NCBI GenBank assembly: GCA_964480635.1
Contig: CAYZQE010000004.1
Span: 1-54,261, forward strand
Origin: CAYZQE01 sp964480635
GTDB lineage: Bacteria > Pseudomonadota > Gammaproteobacteria > GCA-001735895
DNA length: 54,261 bases
Direction of reading: 5' to 3'
The translations under genes and the position numbers were made by a program. The stretch's first letter is position 1, and each line of letters opens with the position of its first letter. This document shows, one piece after another, positions 48,832 to 54,261 of the stretch. The notes below the pieces were generated by a model that was given only the letters and a program-made list of their open reading frames with translations, had not been told where the DNA came from and ran no database searches.

Positions 48832-49306
48832 TGCACCCATAAAGTTGTTTTTGTTAACCTTTTTGTTTGTCATACAAATGGTTGACGCCAATGATGGTTC
48901 ACCGATTACAACCGTGCAGCAAGTAGAAGACTTAGATTCATTGTTCAAACAATCTAAACTAGAAAAAAAAGTTATCCTACTAGAAATGTCGGCAAGTTAT
49001 TGTGGCTTTTGCAGAACGTTAGAAGCTGAAATCATTAACCCCATGATTATTAGCGGTGATTATGAAAATGTATTAATTCGTAATTTAGAAATTGATAGTT
49101 ACTACGATATTAAAATGCCAAATGGCCAAACTATGACACCTTCTCAATTTGCGAGAAGTAAAAATGTTTTTGTAACACCAACAATATTGTTCTTAAATCA
49201 TAAGAACGAAGAGGTAGCGGAAAGAATTATCGGCATAAATTCAGTTGATTATTTTGGCGCATACGTGGATGATGCGCTGAAAATTGGTGCAAAAAATATC
49301 CAATAA
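48821..49306 (+). CDS. periplasmic thioredoxin-like protein (SoxW-like)
   Basis: A 161-residue protein with a signal peptide (to about residue 23, MVDA-ND) and a thioredoxin fold. The redox motif CGFC is at residues 61-64 in EMSASYCGFCRTLE. The cis-Pro loop is VTPTILFLN. An insertion between them (IDSYYDIKMPNGQTMTPSQFA) is typical of SoxW/DsbD-C-type thioredoxins. It overlaps the rhodanese gene by 11 bases, so translation is coupled. It probably reduces the rhodanese persulfide or Sox-pathway protein thiols in the periplasm. This is inferred from context; the exact partner is unknown. Confidence 0.8.
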   Translation: MLNNAPIKLFLLTFLFVIQMVDANDGSPITTVQQVEDLDSLFKQSKLEKKVILLEMSASYCGFCRTLEAEIINPMIISGDYENVLIRNLEIDSYYDIKMPNGQTMTPSQFARSKNVFVTPTILFLNHKNEEVAERIIGINSVDYFGAYVDDALKIGAKNIQ

Positions 49307-49346
49307 CCTTTACATAAAGCTTTTAACAAAAAATTTATAGCCCACT

Positions 49347-49408
49347 TTAAGGAGACACTGAATAACCGCCAGTAAAAAATAATTGGCGGTTGTTCAATGT
49401 CTCCTTAA
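49347..49408. mobile_element. MITE-like palindromic element flanked by TTAA
   Basis: Two 25-base arms (49347-49371 and 49384-49408) are inverted repeats with only two imperfect pairs, around a 12-base AT-rich loop. Left arm: TTAAGGAGACACTGAATAAC, then CGCCA. Each end is TTAA next to GGAGACA/TGTCTCC. A YTAR-type target duplication is known for the IS5 group, so a tiny non-autonomous IS-derived element is plausible. A truncated second copy is at 50754-50795. As RNA it would form a stable hairpin between the thioredoxin-like gene and queF. Confidence 0.65.
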
Positions 49409-49498
49409 GGATATATTTAGATTATTTTATCTTAAATGGTTGGGTTTCTGATCTTTTAATCAATGAGAGCTTTCATCTACCTTTGAGATTACATTCTT

Positions 49499-49888
49499 AT
49501 GAGTACAACCCCTTCTAAGCAGTTAGATACATTTCCTAACCCAAACCCTCAACGTGATTACAGCATAAAAATTGATATGCCTGAATTTACGTGCCTTTGC
49601 CCAATGACAGGCCAACCTGATTTTGCCACGTTGCATTTACAGTATATACCTGACCAGTTATGTGTCGAACTTAAAGCTTTAAAGCTCTATATATGGTCTT
49701 TTCGTAATGAAGGTGCTTTTCATGAAGCGGTAACCAATCAAATACTTGAAGACTTAGTCGCTTCCGTTAAACCTCGTTTTATGCGATTAACAGGCAAGTT
49801 TAATGTGCGTGGCGGTATTTATACCGATGTTATTGTTGAGCATAAGGCAGATAACTGGACACCCAATGAATACATTAAACTACCGTAA
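49499..49888 (+). CDS. queF: NADPH-dependent 7-cyano-7-deazaguanine reductase
   Basis: A 129-residue, single-domain (type I) QueF that reduces preQ0 to preQ1 in queuosine biosynthesis. FTCLCPMTGQPDFATLH holds the catalytic Cys34 and Asp41, spaced as Cys55/Asp62 in the B. subtilis enzyme. The QueF signature follows in VELKALKLYIWSFRNEGAFHE, and TGKFNVRGGIYTDV lies near the end. The short form, rather than the two-domain E. coli form, is notable for a gammaproteobacterium but not rare. No preQ1 riboswitch is evident in the 90 bases upstream. Confidence 0.94.
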   Translation: MSTTPSKQLDTFPNPNPQRDYSIKIDMPEFTCLCPMTGQPDFATLHLQYIPDQLCVELKALKLYIWSFRNEGAFHEAVTNQILEDLVASVKPRFMRLTGKFNVRGGIYTDVIVEHKADNWTPNEYIKLP

Positions 49889-50007
49889 TGTGCTTTACCT
49901 AAAAGTTTTTCTTATAAGCAATGCTTATGTATAGATAAATTTTATTTCTCATTGGCTGTTTTCTTCTTATACTTTAGTTACTTTAATAAAAAAGGGTGAA
50001 ACAACTC

Positions 50008-50526
50008 ATGAAAAGAAGATTGTATTTTTTATTACCTGACGCAGAGGTTGCCGAAAAAGTTGAGAATGAACTTTTACTCGCACGAATTACTGAAGCTCAA
50101 ATTCATTTTTTAGCTAAAAACGAAGACCAACTTGTTTCAAAAAAACTACATATAGCCTCCATTTTACAAAAATCTGATTTAGTTCACGGCTGGCAAGTTG
50201 GTTTGATTGCCGGAGGAATAACAGGTGTTGTATTAGGAACTATCCTTTATCAAATACCAGAATTTGCTGGCTTTTTTGGTCAGGCTCTTATTACTGGATG
50301 TGCTTTAATTGGTGCATTTTTAGGAACATGGTTTTCAGGTTTAATTGCCATTAGCGCTCCGAATACTCAATTAAAACGTTTTGAACCTGCATTAGAACGT
50401 GGGGAAGTGCTATTAATGGTCGATGTCGCAAAAGATAAGGTAGATGAGATTACAAAGCTCATTACCACACATCATAGCGATGCGGTTAATCAAGGGGTTG
50501 ATGCTCGGATGCCTGCTTTCCCATAA
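50008..50526 (+). CDS. small membrane protein with glycine-rich transmembrane pair, function unknown
   Basis: About 172 residues from the ATG at 50008 (a GTG at 49996 also opens the frame; AAGGG lies 11-12 bases before the ATG). An N-terminal ferredoxin-like segment (YFLLPDAEVAEKVENELL, with ITEAQIHFLAKNEDQ) precedes two Gly-rich membrane helices (about residues 65-83 and 92-112). A C-terminal alpha/beta part follows (GEVLLMVDVAKDKVDEI). This resembles DUF1269 or general-stress-protein 17M-like membrane proteins, which duplicate the same ferredoxin-like half on either side of the helices. The function is unknown. A strong terminator follows it. Confidence 0.72.
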   Translation: MKRRLYFLLPDAEVAEKVENELLLARITEAQIHFLAKNEDQLVSKKLHIASILQKSDLVHGWQVGLIAGGITGVVLGTILYQIPEFAGFFGQALITGCALIGAFLGTWFSGLIAISAPNTQLKRFEPALERGEVLLMVDVAKDKVDEITKLITTHHSDAVNQGVDARMPAFP

Positions 50527-50555
50527 CCTTTTAATTGTTATTAATGGCTCTATGA

Positions 50556-50586
50556 ATGCCGAAATTTAAATTTTCGGCATTTTTTA
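50556..50586 (+). terminator. Rho-independent terminator
   Basis: ATGCCGAAA (50556-50564) pairs with TTTCGGCAT (50572-50580) around a 7-base AT loop and is followed by TTTTTATT. It lies 30 bases after the stop of the small membrane protein gene. Its right arm end and T-run are also the beginning of the first 50-bp tandem repeat. Confidence 0.8.
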
Positions 50587-50700
50587 TTCCCGAACAAAAT
50601 GACATTCACTACATCCTTGTAGCTTGGCATTTTTTATTCCCGAACAAAATGACATTCACTACATCCCCGTAGCTTGGTATTTTTTATTCCAGAACAAATT
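50576..50700 (+). repeat. 50-bp tandem repeat, two full copies and a half copy
   Basis: Copies start at 50576, 50626 and 50676, each opening GGCATTTTTTATTCC (GGTAT in the third). The two full copies differ at two positions (ACATCCTTGTAG against ACATCCCCGTAG); the third fades out after about 25 bases. Each copy starts with the last bases and T-run of the terminator just before it, suggesting slippage or unequal exchange. The rest of the 329-base gap (50527-50855) holds only the terminator and the truncated palindromic element; no ORF is supported. Confidence 0.85.
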
Positions 50701-50753
50701 CAATTGACTCATATCACCTTAGGTATCTAGCTAAATCAGCGTTTTTTATTTTA

Positions 50754-50795
50754 GCCAGTAAAAAATAATTGGCGGTTGTTCAGTGTCTCCTTAAG
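50754..50795. mobile_element. truncated second copy of the MITE-like palindromic element
   Basis: These 42 bases match 49368-49409 (end of left arm, loop and whole right arm) at 41 of 42 positions, including the terminal CTCCTTAAG. The left arm is missing and replaced by AT-rich sequence. The single difference (CAGTG for CAATG) would pair correctly with the left arm of the full copy, so this may be the ancestral base. Confidence 0.75.
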
Positions 50796-50855
50796 CACTT
50801 CATAAATTCACCCTTGTCACGTAAAATAGCATGACTTTATTAATGAAATACTGCT

Positions 50856-52127
50856 ATGTACTTGGGTATAGACTTTGGAACATCAGGCTGTAGAGCTTGC
50901 ATCATAGACAATACAGAAACCATCGTATTTGAAAACAATCTGGCTTTACCTCCTCCCATTCACCAAGGTAATTCATACTATCAAAATGCAAATATTTGGT
51001 GGGAAGCCCTGCTTGAATTATTTAAGGATATTTCAAATAACTTTAATATAAAGCTCATTACTAATATTTGTATTAATGGTACCTCGGCTACCGTTGTTCA
51101 TTGCGATCGGCACGGTAAGGCTATCAGCAATGCATTAATGTATAACGATATGTCTAGTATTGAGTATGTGGCTAAAATAAAAGCTGTAGCGCCCCGCGAT
51201 CATGTCACATTAAGCCCTAGCTCGGCTTTGTCAAAGATGCTGCTATTACTTGATCGAAATAATATAAGTGATGGTTATATGCTAAATCAAGCTGACTGGC
51301 TAAGTAATAAACTATGTCAGCAATTTGCATTGAGTGATTACAACAATGCCTTAAAAATGGGCTATGACCCAGAAAAACAAAATTGGCCCAAATGGATTCG
51401 ACAGTTATTACCAGAAAAAATATTACCATCAGTATTAGAACCTGGTTCAACCATTGGACAACTGACATTAAATATTGCTCAACAATTTGGTTTTTCAATG
51501 GCTGTTAACATTAAGTTGGGAACGACTGACTCTATCGCGGCATTTATTGCTACAGGTGTTACAGACAATCAACAAGCGGTTACATCTTTAGGGTCAACAT
51601 TAGTATTAAAACAGTTATCCTCTAGCTGCATAACCAACAGTGATTACGGTTTATATTCACATAAGTTTGGCCGTTTTTGGTTAGCTGGTGGCGCATCAAA
51701 CAGTGGTGGTAAAGTACTAGCTCAATATTTTACATCTGTGCAATTAGCCAAACTCAGTCGCTCTATTGACCCCGAAACTGATAGCCAGCTAAATTATTAC
51801 CCTTTGCCTGCGACAGGTGAACGTTTTCCCATTAATGATAGCCATAAACAAGCCAAGCTTATTCCAAGGCCTAGTAATGACAGCCTATTTTTAAAAGGGA
51901 TTTTTGAAGGTATAGCCCAAATAGAACGATTAGGCTATAAAAAATTAGCGGCATTAGGGGCGACTTATCCCGAACAAATCATAAGTTGTGGTGGCGGTGC
52001 TCTCAACCCTACTTGGCAAGCGATCAGGCAGCGCATCATCGGTGTTGATGTTCTACCTGCGGCACATAGTCAAGCATGTTATGGTAGCGCCCTTCTTGCA
52101 AAAAATGGAATGGTTAAGTATTTATGA
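50856..52127 (+). CDS. FGGY-family carbohydrate kinase
   Basis: A 423-residue kinase of the FGGY group, shorter than xylulokinase (about 480) and close to the cyanobacterial/plant D-ribulose kinase type. The phosphate-1 motif MYLGIDFGTSGCRACIID opens the protein. ICINGTSATVVHCDRHG and LGTTDSIAAFIATG (catalytic-Asp region) follow, then SLGSTLVLK and, near the end, ISCGGGALNPTWQAIRQ. It phosphorylates a sugar with ATP; D-ribulose is a guess from length and motif style. The ATG of cysZ overlaps its stop by 4 bases, so the two are translationally coupled, although no metabolic link is obvious. Confidence 0.85.
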   Translation: MYLGIDFGTSGCRACIIDNTETIVFENNLALPPPIHQGNSYYQNANIWWEALLELFKDISNNFNIKLITNICINGTSATVVHCDRHGKAISNALMYNDMSSIEYVAKIKAVAPRDHVTLSPSSALSKMLLLLDRNNISDGYMLNQADWLSNKLCQQFALSDYNNALKMGYDPEKQNWPKWIRQLLPEKILPSVLEPGSTIGQLTLNIAQQFGFSMAVNIKLGTTDSIAAFIATGVTDNQQAVTSLGSTLVLKQLSSSCITNSDYGLYSHKFGRFWLAGGASNSGGKVLAQYFTSVQLAKLSRSIDPETDSQLNYYPLPATGERFPINDSHKQAKLIPRPSNDSLFLKGIFEGIAQIERLGYKKLAALGATYPEQIISCGGGALNPTWQAIRQRIIGVDVLPAAHSQACYGSALLAKNGMVKYL

Positions 52128-52879
52128 TTTCTGATTTAGGCCGTGGTACAGCATATCTAGCTAAAGGCGTTCAGCTTATAAAGGATCCTGAAATCCGCTC
52201 ATATGTTGTTATTCCATTAACCATCAACATCGTTTGTTTTGCGGGCCTTATTTGGTATGGCTTTTCAATGTTTAACCCAATGGTTGACTCAATAATGAGT
52301 TATGTACCTGGGTTTTTAGACTTTTTAGAGGTTTTTCTTTGGGTATTTATTAGCTTACTAACCGCCTTCACCATATTTTTAATATTCACACCCATCGCCA
52401 ATATTATTGCAGCACCTTTTAATGCCTTAATGTCTGAAAAAATTGAACAAAAACTAACGGGCACACTATCTGATAGCGATATAAATTTAAGCGAGTTAAT
52501 GTTTAACGCTGTTAAGTCGCAATTTCGTAAACTCCTTTACATTGCGCTTTGGGTTCTTGCTTTATTGTTAGTGAGCATCATTCCAATCATTAATTTTATT
52601 GCCCCCTTCTTGTGGATTATTTTGGGTTCATGGTTGTTATGTTTAGAGTACATGGATTACCCCATGGGTAATCATGACATAACATTTGATAATCAAAAGA
52701 AAATTTTAAAATCAAAGCGTGGTATGTCATTGGGTTTTGGCCTTGGAACCTTAGTCATTACATCCATACCATTCGTTAATTTTTTTGCCATTCCTATTGC
52801 TGTTGCTGGTGCGACAGCCATGTGGGTTGAGCAGTTTTCTGAGGCAAATAATGAACTTAAAAAATTAGAACAAAGTTAA
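52124..52879 (+). CDS. cysZ: CysZ-family sulfate transport protein
   Basis: A 251-residue inner-membrane protein of the CysZ/EI24 family. It opens with a short amphipathic helix before the first membrane segment (GRGTAYLAKGVQLIKDPEIRS). The typical hairpin FTPIANIIAAPFNALMSEKIEQKL follows the second segment, and four to six hydrophobic segments are present in all. CysZ moves sulfate into the cell for cysteine synthesis. In a putative sulfur oxidiser it might also handle sulfate or sulfite release, but that is speculation. It overlaps the upstream kinase gene by 4 bases and converges with the HupE-like gene, sharing 15 bases at the 3' ends. Confidence 0.88.
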   Translation: MISDLGRGTAYLAKGVQLIKDPEIRSYVVIPLTINIVCFAGLIWYGFSMFNPMVDSIMSYVPGFLDFLEVFLWVFISLLTAFTIFLIFTPIANIIAAPFNALMSEKIEQKLTGTLSDSDINLSELMFNAVKSQFRKLLYIALWVLALLLVSIIPIINFIAPFLWIILGSWLLCLEYMDYPMGNHDITFDNQKKILKSKRGMSLGFGLGTLVITSIPFVNFFAIPIAVAGATAMWVEQFSEANNELKKLEQS

Positions 52880-54019
52880 TAACGCCTCTATTTCTATTCG
52901 CTCCCAAGTCCAAAATATGGCGACAATAGCGATGACTGAAGATACGGGAATCACAATTATATTTCGGTAAGTTTTATCATTTTTAATCCAAATGGATACT
53001 AAAAATGCCATCATTAATACTATACTCAATTGGCCGATTTCCACACCCACATTAAAGCTAATGAGCGCTTTTATAAAATCATCTTCAGGCATACCAAAGT
53101 CAGTTAACACACTGGCGAAACCTAAACCATGCAACAAACCAAAACCAAAAATTATAAATAAACGGCTTCTGTTTAGCTTGTTTAAAAATATATTTTCAAT
53201 GGCGATATAAGCAATAGATAAGGCAATCAGTGGCTCTACAATTTGAGCGGATACATTAATAATGCCGAGCATAGCGAGTGCTAATGAAAAGGAATGAGCA
53301 AGTGTAAACATAGTCACTTGCCAAATGAGAGGCTTCATTTTACGACTAAAAAGAAATAGCCCCACAATAAATAAAATGTGGTCTAATCCATAAGGCAATA
53401 TATGTTGAAACCCAGATACAGTATAGGTTTTAATGACTTCCCATATGGTTTGTTTAGTAAACACATCACTGAGTAAAAAAGGCTCTGAATGAACGTCAGT
53501 TTTAATCCATTGCCAACTAGACCAATGCCACTTTTCATTTATTTCATCTACCTGTCTGACCCTAACAGCTTGATCACCAAATCGACTCGGGTAGTACCAT
53601 ATTAATGATGAAATTGATCTGTCTATATGCCCTGATAACGTAATAATACTTGTGCGAGGTACTTTGGTGTATCCAGGTTCAGGTATGGCAATATTGGAAA
53701 CGACAAAGCTTTGTTTGACGCCATCAAAATAGAGTGTTATTGCCTCTTTAAAATCTTCTTCAAATAATTTAAACCGCTGAAGTAATTGTTTTGGTTTTAA
53801 TTTTCTTAACTCATCATAGTGTTCTGAGTTAGGTGAATCAGTCGTGTTTTTATATTGAGCATTAATGCCTGTTAGTAAAGCCTCAATACTTGTCCTAATT
53901 TCTATCTGATAACTTCCATTGGTATTAACAGATATTTCAGTCAGTGCGGGCTTTACAACATCAGCCGTAGCTGGGGATAAAGCATATAAGCTAAGAATTA
54001 TTAGTAATAAGTATTTCAT
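52865..54019 (-). CDS. HupE/UreJ-family membrane protein with periplasmic N-terminal domain
   Basis: A 384-residue protein. A signal peptide (residues 1-19) precedes a roughly 170-residue periplasmic beta-rich domain (EISVNTNGSYQIEIRTSIEA onward). A C-terminal HupE/UreJ-2-type domain with about six membrane helices follows. Its His-rich marks are ILPYGLDHILFIVGLFLF, TLAHSFSLALA and GFGLLHGLGFASVL, which resemble metal-binding sites of nickel or cobalt permeases. HupE homologues are linked to nickel uptake, but this extended form is common in organisms without hydrogenase, so the metal is unknown. It diverges from soxB with 93 bases between starts and may share its control. Confidence 0.82.
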   Translation of the reverse strand: MKYLLLIILSLYALSPATADVVKPALTEISVNTNGSYQIEIRTSIEALLTGINAQYKNTTDSPNSEHYDELRKLKPKQLLQRFKLFEEDFKEAITLYFDGVKQSFVVSNIAIPEPGYTKVPRTSIITLSGHIDRSISSLIWYYPSRFGDQAVRVRQVDEINEKWHWSSWQWIKTDVHSEPFLLSDVFTKQTIWEVIKTYTVSGFQHILPYGLDHILFIVGLFLFSRKMKPLIWQVTMFTLAHSFSLALAMLGIINVSAQIVEPLIALSIAYIAIENIFLNKLNRSRLFIIFGFGLLHGLGFASVLTDFGMPEDDFIKALISFNVGVEIGQLSIVLMMAFLVSIWIKNDKTYRNIIVIPVSSVIAIVAIFWTWERIEIEALLTLF

Positions 54020-54112
54020 TAATTGAGGTAAGGTTATATCGTGAATAAAAATTAAAAATGTTAGTATAAAATTAATTATAAATACACTTAAAACTAGCTT
54101 AGGAATTAATTT

Positions 54113-54261
54113 ATGTCATCTGTTGATCGTCGTGATTTTATGAAGTTATTAGGTTTAGGCACTGCCGCAGGCACCCTACCTTATATGGCACAAGCTCAGG
54201 CACAAACCAAGCCCGACAATTTTTACGACCTGCCGATGCAAGGCGATGCGCGTATTTTACA
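54113..54261 (+). CDS. soxB: SoxB thiosulfohydrolase, N-terminal fragment (runs off the right edge)
   Basis: About 49 N-terminal residues are visible. A twin-arginine signal (VDRRDFMKLLGLGTAAGTL, cleavage near AQA-QT) leads to NFYDLPMQGDARILH, the stretch preceding the metal-binding D-x-H motif of SoxB. SoxB is the periplasmic di-manganese enzyme that releases sulfate from thiosulfate bound to the SoxYZ carrier. AGGA lies about 8 bases before the ATG. The metal ligands and catalytic part lie outside the window, so the call rests on the signal and this junction. Confidence 0.85.
   Translation, partial: MSSVDRRDFMKLLGLGTAAGTLPYMAQAQAQTKPDNFYDLPMQGDARIL

Noticed and set aside
49410..49498. preQ1 riboswitch in front of queF
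   Set aside because: I looked for the short C-rich loop and A-rich tail of the preQ1-I class and found no convincing match or stem.
50576..50700. 50-bp repeat considered as a CRISPR
   Set aside because: The copies are contiguous with no spacers, and there are only two and a half of them; no cas genes are in the window.

Overview
The window reads as an AT-rich gammaproteobacterial chromosome segment, probably from a marine sulfur oxidiser. The gammaproteobacterial markers are the smc-zipA-ligA cluster, recC-recB-recD, mltF, yaaA, psiE, cysZ and fadI/fadJ. The sulfur-oxidation hint is the start of soxB, with its Tat signal, at the right edge; a periplasmic rhodanese plus thioredoxin pair lies about 5 kb before it. 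I cannot name the genus. Two runs of exactly 100 N show this is a scaffold of short-read contigs.

Layout. 1-4 kb, minus strand: an aminotransferase, a GNAT acetyltransferase, a LysE-type exporter, a racemase-like remnant, a LysR regulator and the start of truA. 4.2-6.4 kb, minus: mltF and yaaA. 6.5-15.2 kb, plus: recC-recB-recD with overlapping ends, then a small lipoprotein. 15.5-28 kb: a tiny acidic ORF and a FecR-domain protein on the minus strand, divergent from three abutting plus-strand genes. These encode a giant secreted repeat protein of about 2,430 residues with an N-terminal CxxCH, a FimV/LysM-like outer-membrane barrel protein, and a lipoprotein with two CxxCH motifs and one CxxxCH. 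This looks like one cell-surface apparatus and is the least explained part of the window.

28.0-29.0 kb: a Phd/VapC-type toxin-antitoxin pair lies between a 14-bp half-site and a convincing chromosomal dif-like (XerC/XerD) site. It looks like a very small element integrated at dif. 29.1-33.5 kb: fadI-fadJ-psiE-yceF (plus). 33.5-37.2 kb: ppk-ppx (minus), for polyphosphate synthesis and breakdown. 37.3-41 kb: a NERD-domain protein, an MFS transporter and an unrecognised coiled-coil membrane protein. 41-47.9 kb: smc-zipA-ligA plus a formyltransferase-like gene (minus). 47.9-54.3 kb: rhodanese, thioredoxin-like protein, queF, a small membrane protein, an FGGY kinase and cysZ (plus), a HupE/UreJ-like protein (minus), then soxB (plus).

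Non-coding structure is concentrated in three places: the dif-like module, a 62-bp palindromic MITE-like element with a truncated second copy about 1.4 kb away, and a 50-bp tandem repeat grown out of a terminator tail. The first N gap (inside the giant gene) is flanked by an identical 55-bp sequence on both sides. Collapsing it restores one uninterrupted frame, so the gene is intact. The second gap (inside ligA) hides about 120 codons, more than the 100 N suggest. No tRNA, rRNA or CRISPR was seen.
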